Assembly: GCF_003071365.1 (NCBI RefSeq)
Contig: NZ_CP028960.1
Coordinates: 2,958,501-3,022,500, forward strand
DNA from: Methyloceanibacter sp. wino2
GTDB taxonomy: Bacteria; Pseudomonadota; Alphaproteobacteria; Rhizobiales; Methyloligellaceae
Direction of reading: 5' to 3'
Length of the DNA: 64,000 nucleotides
Each line of letters opens with the position of its first letter. Position 1 is the stretch's first letter. Position numbers and translations under genes: made by a program. The notes below the pieces were generated by a model. It saw nothing but the letters and a program-made list of their open reading frames with translations. It did not search any database and had not been told where the DNA came from. This document shows, in pieces, positions 55,690 through 64,000 of the stretch.

Positions 55690-56940
55690 TCAGACCTTCG
55701 ACGCGACGAACGCGATCCACACATAGGTGATGGAGACAGAGGCGACGGTGATGGGCAGCACGCCCACGGTGAACTGCCAGAACGTGAAGGGCGTCTTGCC
55801 GAAACGCTCCGCCTGCTGAACGACGATCACGTTGCTCGCCGCGCTGATGATGAAGAGGTTGCCGGCCAGGGTGGAAATGCCGGCGAGCATCATCAGTTCG
55901 GGACTCTCCCAGTCATGCACGAGATGGAGATAGATCTCGACCACCGGCACGTTGGAGAAGATCTGGCTGGCCCAAAAACTCACGAGCGCGATCACGGGCA
56001 ATTCGCCGAGGTCGGCTTGCCGCGCCCCGAGCACGGCCTGCAGCGAGCCGGATTGCAGCAGTGAGCCGGTCACGATGAACATGGCCACGAAGAAGGCGAG
56101 GGTGGCCCAGTCGAGTTCCTTGAAGACCGCCACGCGATTGGGGCTGAAGAGAAATACGGGCGCGCAGGCGATGAGGCTCGCGACCCCGAACGGGATCCTC
56201 TGGGTGTGCCCCAAGCCCTGCATCACACTGTCGCCCACGATCAGCACGACCAGGAGCCCAACGCCGAGGTAAGCCGGCCAGGCGCTGCCGTTGGCCGACG
56301 GCTCCGGCAGGTCGTGGAGATCGATGTTGGCGCCGTCATTGCCGCGCGAGACCAGGAAACGCGACCATAGATAGACGACGACCAGCGACAGCGCCGTCGG
56401 CACGGTCAACCACAACAGGAATGTGGCCACCGGATTTGCGAGACCGCCGCGGGTTGCGATCAGAATGTTCTGCGGGTTGCCGACGGGGCTGAACATGCTG
56501 CCGACCGTGACGGTGGCGCACAGTGCAATGAGGAGGGGTCCCGCGGGTAGGCGCAAGGCCCGAGCGAGCATCAGAATGATCGGCGTGCCGATGATGGCCG
56601 ACGCGTCGTTGGTCAGCACCGCCGAGCAGATCGTCGTGGCCACGATCACCACGGCGAGCGCCGCGTTTTGCGCTGACATGGCGGCGATGCGCCGGCCGAT
56701 CAGGTGTGAGACGCCGGCGTCATAGAGGGCGGAACCGATTGCGAAGACGCCGAACAGGTATGCGATGACGTTCCAATCGATCGCTGCCCAGGCCTTGGCC
56801 GGAGAAATCTCTCCCAGCAGGAGTAGCAGACCTGCGCCCGCGACCATGATGTGCCAGATCCGCACCGACGGCGGCAGCCATTGCCGGATCGCAATGAGCA
56901 GGAAAATCAGGCACGAGACAATCAGGCTGGTCGTGATCAT
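55690..56940 (-). CDS. ArsB/NhaD-type ion transporter
   Basis: This 416-residue protein has eleven or so membrane spans. It shows the two-repeat plan of the ion-transporter (IT) superfamily. The re-entrant-loop motifs are visible as AVLTNDASAIIGTPIIL and GSMFSPVGNPQNILIA in the first half and FSNVPVVEIYLHLV and AGNLFIISAASNVIV in the second. This family includes arsenite, Na+/H+ and dicarboxylate carriers; the substrate cannot be told. No arsenic-resistance genes are near. Confidence 0.78.
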   Translation of the reverse strand: MITTSLIVSCLIFLLIAIRQWLPPSVRIWHIMVAGAGLLLLLGEISPAKAWAAIDWNVIAYLFGVFAIGSALYDAGVSHLIGRRIAAMSAQNAALAVVIVATTICSAVLTNDASAIIGTPIILMLARALRLPAGPLLIALCATVTVGSMFSPVGNPQNILIATRGGLANPVATFLLWLTVPTALSLVVVYLWSRFLVSRGNDGANIDLHDLPEPSANGSAWPAYLGVGLLVVLIVGDSVMQGLGHTQRIPFGVASLIACAPVFLFSPNRVAVFKELDWATLAFFVAMFIVTGSLLQSGSLQAVLGARQADLGELPVIALVSFWASQIFSNVPVVEIYLHLVHDWESPELMMLAGISTLAGNLFIISAASNVIVVQQAERFGKTPFTFWQFTVGVLPITVASVSITYVWIAFVASKV

Positions 56941-57175
56941 GGACTTAAGTCTTCGTGGTCCTGACTTCGCGTTCTTGAAGACGACGGCGCCCGGCTTCGA
57001 GCGAGAGTGGTGCGAGATTTAGCATCGATCGACGCCGGACGTTACTCGGAGCCGGGCGTATCGGGGTGCTTTGGCAAATCGGGGCGCGAGTGTTGCCTCC
57101 CCGCCATTGTTGCGGCGCGGAAACTCGGTTACCAAGTGGCGCTCCGCTTGGAAATCAGCTTCAGGGGATTGGAAG

Positions 57176-57577
57176 ATGCGGCTTTTGGCTCGCCATTTCG
57201 GCGTGTGTGGGATGATTTTGGCCGGTGCGGCCGTAGCGGCGGCTCCGGCCGGCGCGGCGATCAGCCTGTCGGTGGCGCTCAAGAACTATTACGCCGAGTA
57301 CGAGATCGTCGAGCAATGCGCGCGGCACGCGCAATTGACGAAAGACGATGTCGACACGGCCGGCACCGCGCTGGTGGCGATCGAGAAGTATTATCTAGGC
57401 CGGGACCATGACCTCAACACAGCGCATCTGAAGCGGCAGGCGGTTGCCGACAAGAACGACAGCTTCAAGATTCTCGAGCGCAGCGGCGAGTCGGGCTTGC
57501 GCCCTTATTGCCAGATGTCGCTGAACGAGCTTGTACGGAAGGCCAAAGAGGTCGGCGAGCCTGCGAGCGCCGAGTAG
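57176..57577 (+). CDS. Small exported protein of unknown function
   Basis: The ATG at 57176 begins a signal peptide ending near AAPAGA; an in-frame frame from 57071 is rejected. The 133-residue protein has a helical mature chain (SVALKNYYAEYEIVEQCARHAQLTKDD) with two Cys, one near each end. It lies 7 bases from, and convergent with, the membrane protein gene at 57585. The family is not recognised. Confidence 0.6.
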   Translation: MRLLARHFGVCGMILAGAAVAAAPAGAAISLSVALKNYYAEYEIVEQCARHAQLTKDDVDTAGTALVAIEKYYLGRDHDLNTAHLKRQAVADKNDSFKILERSGESGLRPYCQMSLNELVRKAKEVGEPASAE

Positions 57578-57584
57578 CGCACGC

Positions 57585-58634
57585 CTATTGCGGTACCATG
57601 CCGCCACCAAGGGCGGTTTGCTTCAGATACATGATCGAGGTGCGGCGCCGTCCGCCTTGCGAGTACGCGAAGGATACGATGGCGGCGCCAAGCTCGTTTG
57701 CGGCATCGTTGGATAGTCCCGCGGCTTCCAGGTGAAACCGCGCGCCGGGCGGTACGGAAGCAGTTGGCACGGCCGTTCCATCCGGACCCTCAACGCGTAG
57801 GCTGAGCGCAACATTGTCGAGGCCGGTGGGCCTTGCTCCGGAATCGGGCTTCAATGTCGCCTGAACATCCTCAAGCGGTTGGTTCGAGACATTCGTCCCC
57901 GTGAGCAGGACATTGCTCATGCCTGCGGGAGTGCTTGCGCCCGCGAGCCACGTCACCGGCGTGCTGGGATTGTCGGGAAGCGATCCGGTGGTGGGCGCGG
58001 CTTCTTCCGAAGGAGCGGTGACAATCCGGTAAGAAGGCGCGTCGGCGGCAGGACGCTGCGCGGCCTCGTCGCGCGGATGCATCATCGAACGGACCGTCGG
58101 CATCGGTGCTTGTGGTTCCGCCTGCGGAGCTCGCGCTTGAGGTTTGGGCGTTGCCGGGGCTTCGTTGCCCACGCGGATGTCGACTTCGGGCGCGCTCGGT
58201 TCTTGCGTCTCGAACCAGCCCGCAGGATCGAGCCAGTCCGTTGCGGCGAAGAGCCAATCGGCCGGGGTCAGCCAACTGAGATCGAGCCAGTCGCCGGTAT
58301 CCTGGCCGCTTGTGTCGGGTACGGGCGGTGTCGGTGCCGTGGATTGAATGGCTGTCTCCTCGGCGGCAGCGCGCTGCCGTCCCTCCGCGAACGCCGCCGC
58401 TGTGCTTTCCGCGGCGAAAGCAAGATCCTCCACCCCGGCTTTGAACAGCGTCGGCGATTGTGCGGCGAGTGCGTTGAAATAGGGCCCGGCGCTTCCGGCG
58501 TTGGCGATGAAGGCGACGCCGGCGACGAGCAGGACCGACAGGGTCGTCGATGCGAGCGCGACCCATGTACCGGGGCCGCCATAAGACGCCGCAAAGAGAA
58601 GCAAAAGGACTATGACGGCAAGGAGAAGATACAC
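57585..58634 (-). CDS. Two-span membrane protein with Pro-rich linker and C-terminal Ig-like domain
   Basis: The 349-residue protein has two N-terminal membrane spans (MYLLLAVIVLLLLFAASYG and TLSVLLVAGVAFIANA). A long Pro/Ala/Glu/Thr-rich linker (about 60-245) has a WLDLSWLTPADWLFAATDWL-like Trp-rich section. The last 100 residues form a beta-type domain: VLLTGTNVSNQPLEDVQATL, SLRVEGPDG and ASVPPGARFHLE, ending near RRRTSIMYLKQ. This resembles the C-terminal domain of the large protein at 1379-3514. Function is unknown. Confidence 0.65.
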   Translation of the reverse strand: MYLLLAVIVLLLLFAASYGGPGTWVALASTTLSVLLVAGVAFIANAGSAGPYFNALAAQSPTLFKAGVEDLAFAAESTAAAFAEGRQRAAAEETAIQSTAPTPPVPDTSGQDTGDWLDLSWLTPADWLFAATDWLDPAGWFETQEPSAPEVDIRVGNEAPATPKPQARAPQAEPQAPMPTVRSMMHPRDEAAQRPAADAPSYRIVTAPSEEAAPTTGSLPDNPSTPVTWLAGASTPAGMSNVLLTGTNVSNQPLEDVQATLKPDSGARPTGLDNVALSLRVEGPDGTAVPTASVPPGARFHLEAAGLSNDAANELGAAIVSFAYSQGGRRRTSIMYLKQTALGGGMVPQ

Positions 58635-58860
58635 CTTGGGTCCCGGTCAGAAGAGGGCGCGTGATTTGGACTCAACGATGGTTGCCAACCGTGGCATGAG
58701 TTCGGCGCCCTTGTCCGCAAAAAACCGCTTGTGTTGGATCGTCGCTACCCGAGGACTGCCTACGCCGTCCCAGCGGACACCATTCATCGGCGGTTCATGC
58801 GGCCTATGCGACGGTCGCGACGATGCTCAGAGGGGCACCGAGCAAAAAGGAGTATTGCTA

Positions 58861-59133
58861 ATGTCCGGGAGACTTCTCCCCACACTCGTGTTTGGCGCAA
58901 CGCTTGCCGCGTTCGCCTCGTCCGCCTTGGCCTATTCGGGCACCGTCCAGGGCGCCTGCCGCAACGACTACAAGCGCTTCTGTTCCGCGCATGCGATCGA
59001 CGACCCAGGTCTGCGACGCTGCATGGACAAGGCCGGGCAGAGCCTGTCGCGGACCTGCGTGGCGGCTTTGATCAATTCCGGCGAGGTCACCAAGGCCCGT
59101 GCGACCCAACGCTGGGGCCACTCGTTCGACTGA
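58861..59133 (+). CDS. Small secreted Cys-rich-repeat protein
   Basis: The protein has 90 residues from ATG 58861, with AAAAGGAG ahead. A signal peptide ends near ASSALA. The mature part has four Cys in the pattern ACRNDYKRFC, then LRRCMDK and SRTC, like Cys-rich GLG1-type repeats found in bacterial exported proteins. The role is unknown. A strong bidirectional terminator follows. Confidence 0.65.
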   Translation: MSGRLLPTLVFGATLAAFASSALAYSGTVQGACRNDYKRFCSAHAIDDPGLRRCMDKAGQSLSRTCVAALINSGEVTKARATQRWGHSFD

Positions 59134-59170
59134 CCGTGTGCTGACGGACTAGAACAGCGGGAACAACAAA

Positions 59171-59200
59171 AATGCCCGCCCCGATGTCGGGGCGGGCATT
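59171..59200. terminator. Bidirectional terminator
   Basis: AATGCCCGCCCCGA and TCGGGGCGGGCATT are perfect 14-bp arms around a TG loop, between the convergent genes ending at 59133 and 59235. Confidence 0.85.
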
Positions 59201-59234
59201 GTCATGTCTGATCGAGCGCTGCGACTAGCGCCGG

Positions 59235-59777
59235 CTATTTCTCGTCGTCGTCGTCATCGGCCGCCTTGCCGCGTCTCATCGGCGCAATGTTGAGGCTGTC
59301 CGGTCCCTCGACGGTGATCGTGCCGACCATGCCGCGTTCCATCAGGCCACGCGGGCCGAACTTGTAGGTGCCGGGGCGGACCGCGACGAAGAAGAGCTCC
59401 ACCTCACCGCCGTCTTCGAATTCAAGCTCGTCGAAGGTGACGGCCTTGATCTCGACTTCAGGCTCGCCGACTTCGATCTTGCGGATCCAAATGTTCCGCA
59501 CGAATTCCGGCATGACCAGCGCGTATTCGGTCAGGTCTGAGGCCTCGATCTTCCAGCGATAACCCTGGCCAGACTTCAGCGTGTATTCGGTCGGGGTCAT
59601 CTTGCTGGAGTCGCCATCGACGCCAAGCTGCAGCGGTTCCAGGCGCTTCAGCCCGTGAACCGCCGGGTCCAGAATCATCTTGGCCTGTCCCTGCACCTCG
59701 GCGGCATGGGACGCCGTGCTCAGGCCCGTCAGACCGAGGCATAGGGCGAGGGCGGCAAGGATAAATACTCGTGGCAT
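59235..59777 (-). CDS. Exported cupredoxin-like protein without evident copper ligands
   Basis: The 180-residue protein has a signal peptide (MPRVFILAALALCLGLTGLSTASHA). The C-terminal part has the cupredoxin strand pattern VELFFVAVRPGTYKFGPRGLMERGMVGTITV. In copper proteins this loop has Cys, His and Met; here Cys and His are missing, though a Met is kept. It ends in an Asp/Glu-rich tail (DDDDDEK). It may be a copper-free relative or bind another metal. Confidence 0.62.
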   Translation of the reverse strand: MPRVFILAALALCLGLTGLSTASHAAEVQGQAKMILDPAVHGLKRLEPLQLGVDGDSSKMTPTEYTLKSGQGYRWKIEASDLTEYALVMPEFVRNIWIRKIEVGEPEVEIKAVTFDELEFEDGGEVELFFVAVRPGTYKFGPRGLMERGMVGTITVEGPDSLNIAPMRRGKAADDDDDEK

Positions 59778-60147
59778 GTGCGTTTCTTCCCTAGTTTGAA
59801 TTCGTGGAACCCGGTGTTGGGCACAGGATGTCTGGCATCCATGTTATGCGTTCTTGGCCCGCGGGCATAAGTGACCATTGGCATAGTGCCTTACCAACTT
59901 TTGCTCAAGCGCTGCCAAGCTGGAACCAGCCGGGTCGAGCGACGTTATGATTGTGGTCTGGCGCGGGAAACGGCACTTTTCGCGCCGTCTCGGGTGCCCC
60001 AATATGTCGGATGCCATGAGCAAGACACAAACCATCGTCATGAGACGTTAAGGTTTCAGTGCTGCGTTTAAGAGATGCGTTCGCTCTGGGGGGCCGGAGC
60101 GAAATGGGATTTTCCCGGGGATTTTCCGGGGCCGGCGGGGGATTACG
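59778..60147. other. Intergenic stretch with no gene seen
   Basis: About 370 bases lie between the divergent cupredoxin-like and DnaJ-domain genes. It presumably carries both promoters. Near the DnaJ gene is a short tandem repeat, listed separately. Other open frames here look like chance. Confidence 0.5.
60106..60130. repeat. Short direct repeat ahead of the DnaJ-domain gene
   Basis: GGGATTTTCC occurs twice (60106-60115 and 60118-60127), 12 bases apart, about 20-40 bases before the GTG start at 60148. Confidence 0.45.
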
Positions 60148-60855
60148 GTGATCGATCTGTACAAAATCTTGGGGATCAAGCGAACCGCGCCGCGCAAGGA
60201 CATCCACAAAGCCTATCGAAAGAAAGCCAAGACGGCGCACCCGGACACGGGGGGCACGGTTGAAGCGTTCAACCAGCTCGTGGTGGCCTATTCGGTGCTG
60301 TCGGACGAAGACCGCCGGGCCCATTACGACAAGACGGGTGAAGTCGAGCTCGCGCAGCCCGACAATCGGGACGGCGGGGCTATCGAAATTATCGCAGAGA
60401 AACTCGGCCTCATTATTCATGCCGAACAGGACCTGGCCACGCTGGATATCGGCGACCTGATCGAAAAAGCGATCAAGGACGACATCGCCGCCCGCAAGGC
60501 GAGCGTTGCCCACCAGCAGCGCGCCGGCGAACGGCTCGCCCGGCTGCGCGCGCGGGCCAAGCGGAAAGAAGAAGGCGAGGGCGATCTGGTGGCGCGGGTG
60601 CTCGATTGGCACGAGGTGGCCATCCAGGGTCAGATCAAGAAGAACGAGGGCATCATCGGTCACCTGGAGCGGGCGCTGGTGATTCTCGAGGACTACTCCT
60701 TTATCGACGAGACGGCCGCCGCCCCGTCCGAGGAGGTTGTCGAGGCGCTCAACGACATCCTGGTCTCGCTGGACGAACTGGCGGCGATCCTGAACACGAG
60801 CCCATCCCGGGCCGAGGCCATGCCCAAAGAGGCCGAGCCGACCGCCTTCGGTTAG
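60148..60855 (+). CDS. DnaJ-domain protein
   Basis: The 235-residue protein starts at GTG 60148. The J domain covers residues 1-62 with the HPD motif at 31-33 (AHPDTGG), needed to stimulate DnaK ATPase. There is no zinc finger or CTD of full DnaJ; the rest is helical and probably coiled coil, rich in Ala, Glu and Arg. It is likely a specialised co-chaperone with an unknown client. Confidence 0.82.
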   Translation: MIDLYKILGIKRTAPRKDIHKAYRKKAKTAHPDTGGTVEAFNQLVVAYSVLSDEDRRAHYDKTGEVELAQPDNRDGGAIEIIAEKLGLIIHAEQDLATLDIGDLIEKAIKDDIAARKASVAHQQRAGERLARLRARAKRKEEGEGDLVARVLDWHEVAIQGQIKKNEGIIGHLERALVILEDYSFIDETAAAPSEEVVEALNDILVSLDELAAILNTSPSRAEAMPKEAEPTAFG

Positions 60856-60945
60856 GGCGCATACCGCCGCGTCATGCGGCGGCACTGCCTGCATTTACTG
60901 TCGACAAATCCAAGCAAGGTCTGATTGCGCAGCGTCAGTGCGCCG

Positions 60946-63900
60946 TTACTCGGCAGCCTGCTGCGGGCTCGCACCGCCAAGACGGTCCGCGCGCCTGGCA
61001 GCGCGGCGGCGCCACCACTCCGTGACGTTGTCCCCCAGCATGAGCAGGCAGGGCGTCAGCAGAAGCGTCAGGATCGTCGCGAAGGTCAAGCCGCCGGCGA
61101 TGGCGCTCGAGAGCTGCGTCCACCACTGCGTCGAGGGCGCGCCGATGGAGACGTCCTGGCCGATAATGTCGATGCTGATTGCGAAGACCATAGGCACGAG
61201 CCCCAAGACGGTGGTGATCGAGGTCAACAGAACCGGGCGAACACGTTGGGCAGCGGTGCGCAGGATGGCTTCTTGCGCCGGCATGCCTTGTGACCGCAAG
61301 TCGTTATACGTATCGATAAGCACGATGTTGTTGTTTACGACAATGCCGGCGAGCGCGATGATGCCGATGCCGCACATCACGATGCCGAACGGCTGATTGG
61401 TCGCGAGCAGTCCAATCATCACGCCTGCCGTCGAGAACACGATCGCACTCAGCACCAGCGTCGTCTGATAGAAGCTGTTGAACTGGGTCACCAGGATCGC
61501 GACCATCATGAAGATGGCGATGAAGAAGGCCGCCATGAGGAAGTTGGCCGCCTCTTGCTGGTCCTCGTCCTGTCCTTTGAATCGGATGCTCACGGAGGGA
61601 TCGAGGTCCATCTCGGCGACCGCGGCCTTGAGCTTGCGCACTTGCTCGTCGACGAGGAGTCCGTCGGCAACGTCAGCCTTGATCTCAAGAATTCGGCGCG
61701 CCTCGGTGCGCTTGAGGAAGCCTGTCTTCTGTGCGGGCACGAAGCGAACGAAATTGCCGATCGGGACCTGTCCCTTGTCCGTCGTCAGACGCAGGCGGTT
61801 CAGCTGTTCGAGGTTGCGCTTGTCGAAGGGCACGCGCAGCCGGATCTCCACTTCCTCGTCGGCATCGTCCGGCCGGTACTCGGCCACGTACAGGCCGTTC
61901 GTGACCATGCTCACGACTTGCCCGACAAGCGTGACGTCGGCGCCCTGGCGGGCCGCCCGTTCGCGGTCGACTTTGACGCGCCACTCGATGCCGGGGAGGG
62001 GACGGCTGTCCTCGATGTCGACGAAGCCGCCGATCTTATCAATCTGTTCGAGCACTTGCTCGACGACCCCGGTCATCTTCTTCGGATCGCGCGAGGTGAC
62101 CAGAAGTTCGAGGGGCTTGCCGGCCGAGGGGCCCGCCTCCTGTTTACGTACTTCGAGGATGACGCCCGGAATATCGGCCGTCCGGTTGCGGACCTCCTGG
62201 AGAACCTGGGACGCGGGCGGGCGCGTGCGCCAGTTCATCATTTCGAACTGGACGACGCCGATGACGTCTTCGGCCATTTCGTTTTGCGAGGGTCCCGCGC
62301 CCGAGCCGATGGTTCGGGCATACACGGCGTCGAAATAGGGCATCGTCAGCAGGCGCGCCTCAACCTTGCGCACGATGGCGTCCATTTCCGTGACCGACAG
62401 GTCACCGCGCGCGCGGACCTGAACTTGGCCAATGTCTTGATCGACATCGGGGAAGAACTCGACGCCGCGTCCGAACACGCCGAACGCGGCATAGGTCCCG
62501 ATGAGGAGCACCACCGCCACGCCGAGAACCTTGGCCGGATGAGCCAGCAGTCCCCGCAGCAGCCGGAGGTACCCCCCGGCCATCCCGCCGATCTTGTTGA
62601 GATCGCCGTCTTCGGCTGCGCGGATCGCTTCGAGCAGGTGGGTGTTGCTCTTGTCGGCCGAGCCGATGAGGCCGCCCAGAACGGGAATGAACACGAGCGC
62701 CATGGCCAGCGAGGCGGCGAGCGTGACGAGAACGGTGATCGGCAGGAACTTCATGAATTCGCCGACGATGCCTGGCCAGAAAAGCAACGGAAGGAACACG
62801 GCCAGCGTCGTGGCGGTGGAGGCGGTGATCGGCCACGCCATGCGTTTCGCCGCTTCCGCGTAAGCCTGTTTGGGACTTTGTCCCTCGAGCATCTTGCGGT
62901 CGGCCAGTTCCGTCGTGACGATGGCGCCGTCCACGAGCATGCCGACCACCAGGATCAGGCTGAACAAGACGACGATGTTCAGCGTCAGTCCGATCCAGGA
63001 GATGGCGAGGATGCCGGCCAGAAACGAGCCTGGAATGGCGAGGCCGACAAGGATGGCCGGCCGTATGCCGATCGCGGCAACGATGACGATCATCACGAGC
63101 GCGATCGCGGCCAGCACGTTGTTCTGAAGGTCGGCCAGGATGTCGCGAATCTGCTTCGACTTATCCTGCATGTAGCTGACTTCGACACCGGGCGGCCAGT
63201 TGGCCTGCTCCTCCGAGACAATGCGGCGGACGTCTTCGATGGTCTCGACGATATTGGCGCCGACGCGCTTCTTGACCTCGAGCGCCAGGGCCGGATTGCC
63301 GCCGACCCGCGCAAAGCCTTGCGGGTCCTTGAAGGTGCGCCGCACGGAGGCAACGTCGCTGAACTTGACGACGGTATCGCCAGAGACTTTCACCGGCAGG
63401 TCAAGAATATCCCGGACGTCTTCGAGGACGCCGGGGACCTTGAGGAGCGTGCGTCCGGCGACGGACTCTAGCGCGCCTGCGGCCACGAGCCTGTTGTTGC
63501 GCGCAACGGTGTTCGAAATGTCGGCGAAGGAGATGTTGTATGTCTCGAGCATCATCGGATCGACAACGACCTCGAGCAACTCCTCCCGGTCGCCGCCAAT
63601 ATCCACGTCGAGCACGCCGCTCAACCCTTCGATCTTGTCCCGGAGATCTCGGGCGATGCGTACGAGCGTGCGTTCCGGCACGTTCCCCGACAGCCCGACC
63701 GTGATCACGGGGAAGAGGGCGATGTTGACTTCGTTCACGCGGGGTTCGTCGGTTTCGACCGGCAGCTCCGCCCGCGCGATGTCGACCTTCTCGCGCACGT
63801 CTGCGAGGGCCTTGTTGGAATCAAAGCCGGCGTAGAATTCGAGCGTGACCGAGCCATAGCCTTCGCCCGCCATCGAGCGCATCTCCTTGATGCCCTCGAT

Positions 63901-64000
63901 AGACTGGAGCTCCTTCTCCATCGGACGCACGAGCAGCCGTTCGGAATCCTCAGGCGAGATGCCCTCATAGGTCATCGAGACGTAGATGATGGGGATCTGA
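60946..64000 (-). CDS. RND-type efflux permease, N-terminus beyond window end
   Basis: The frame is open from the stop at 60946 to the window edge, giving over 1010 residues; the missing part is roughly the first 40. It has the AcrB plan with twelve spans in two halves and two large periplasmic loops. The visible start reads PIIYVSMTYEGISPEDSERLLVRP. In span 4 the usual Asp-Asp pair of the proton path is VDGAIV, so only one Asp is there. RND pumps use the proton gradient to export drugs, metals or lipids in a tripartite complex. Partner genes are outside the window. Substrate is not known. Confidence 0.9.
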   Translation of the reverse strand, partial: QIPIIYVSMTYEGISPEDSERLLVRPMEKELQSIEGIKEMRSMAGEGYGSVTLEFYAGFDSNKALADVREKVDIARAELPVETDEPRVNEVNIALFPVITVGLSGNVPERTLVRIARDLRDKIEGLSGVLDVDIGGDREELLEVVVDPMMLETYNISFADISNTVARNNRLVAAGALESVAGRTLLKVPGVLEDVRDILDLPVKVSGDTVVKFSDVASVRRTFKDPQGFARVGGNPALALEVKKRVGANIVETIEDVRRIVSEEQANWPPGVEVSYMQDKSKQIRDILADLQNNVLAAIALVMIVIVAAIGIRPAILVGLAIPGSFLAGILAISWIGLTLNIVVLFSLILVVGMLVDGAIVTTELADRKMLEGQSPKQAYAEAAKRMAWPITASTATTLAVFLPLLFWPGIVGEFMKFLPITVLVTLAASLAMALVFIPVLGGLIGSADKSNTHLLEAIRAAEDGDLNKIGGMAGGYLRLLRGLLAHPAKVLGVAVVLLIGTYAAFGVFGRGVEFFPDVDQDIGQVQVRARGDLSVTEMDAIVRKVEARLLTMPYFDAVYARTIGSGAGPSQNEMAEDVIGVVQFEMMNWRTRPPASQVLQEVRNRTADIPGVILEVRKQEAGPSAGKPLELLVTSRDPKKMTGVVEQVLEQIDKIGGFVDIEDSRPLPGIEWRVKVDRERAARQGADVTLVGQVVSMVTNGLYVAEYRPDDADEEVEIRLRVPFDKRNLEQLNRLRLTTDKGQVPIGNFVRFVPAQKTGFLKRTEARRILEIKADVADGLLVDEQVRKLKAAVAEMDLDPSVSIRFKGQDEDQQEAANFLMAAFFIAIFMMVAILVTQFNSFYQTTLVLSAIVFSTAGVMIGLLATNQPFGIVMCGIGIIALAGIVVNNNIVLIDTYNDLRSQGMPAQEAILRTAAQRVRPVLLTSITTVLGLVPMVFAISIDIIGQDVSIGAPSTQWWTQLSSAIAGGLTFATILTLLLTPCLLMLGDNVTEWWRRRAARRADRLGGASPQQAAE

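Noticed and set aside
61555-63471. Long + strand open frame opposite the RND pump
   Set aside because: It is antisense to a strongly conserved transporter, has His/Asp/Arg-rich composition typical of reverse-frame translation, and shows no signal or domain.

Overview
The window is a GC-rich (low-to-mid 60% by eye) chromosomal segment of an alphaproteobacterium, most likely of the order Hyphomicrobiales (Rhizobiales). The evidence is the gene order rlmB / tRNA-Tyr-Gly-Trp / secE-nusG / rplKAJL-rpoBC / str / S10-spc-alpha operons / htrA-rarA-crcB-rluC-ATP12-pccB, the ATP12-family ATPase chaperone, the protein sequences, and one perfect CtrA-type site. A methylotrophic or marine Hyphomicrobiales member would fit, but genus is not decided here.

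Layout. (1) 1-14.4 kb, accessory and envelope: a frameshifted S10-type carboxypeptidase, small secreted or lipid-anchored proteins, a 711-residue Ala-rich single-span membrane protein, an acidic beta-helix protein, a Nudix hydrolase, an OprB-type porin, a three-gene amidohydrolase / urea transporter / cupin cluster, tRNA-Thr, a frameshifted outer-membrane barrel behind a CtrA-type site, a YqjD/YqjE-like pair and rlmB. (2) 14.4-45.8 kb, gene-expression superoperon: three tRNAs, secE, nusG, rplKAJL, rpoBC, rpsLG, fusA, tuf, then the complete S10, spc and alpha clusters ending with rpoA-rplQ and a clear terminator. (3) 45.9-53.3 kb, conserved housekeeping: SRPBCC protein, HtrA protease, RarA, CrcB, RluC-type synthase, ATP12 chaperone and propionyl-CoA carboxylase beta chain. 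(4) 53.3-64 kb, mixed: DUF3365 heme protein, unknown secreted proteins, a stand-alone LysR-type DNA-binding domain facing an XRE-cupin regulator across a palindrome, an ion transporter, a second membrane protein with an Ig-like end domain, a DnaJ-domain protein and an RND efflux pump cut by the window end.

The most consequential observation is technical. Five genes (S10 peptidase, outer-membrane barrel, rpmD, rpoA, rarA) are each broken by what looks like the loss of one G or C in a short G/C run, and adding one base restores family sequence in all five. RpoA is essential, so these are probably consensus errors and the genes should be treated as intact until read-level checks say otherwise.

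Biological points worth following are the biuret/urea-type cluster, two membrane proteins sharing an Ig-like C-terminal domain, a near-consensus promoter followed at once by a terminator-like hairpin ahead of tRNA-Tyr, three small hairpins in front of rpsL, the CtrA-type site, the missing tuf copy between tRNA-Gly and tRNA-Trp, and candidate operators at 46404 and 55009. No CRISPR array, prophage, insertion sequence or obvious defence system was seen.
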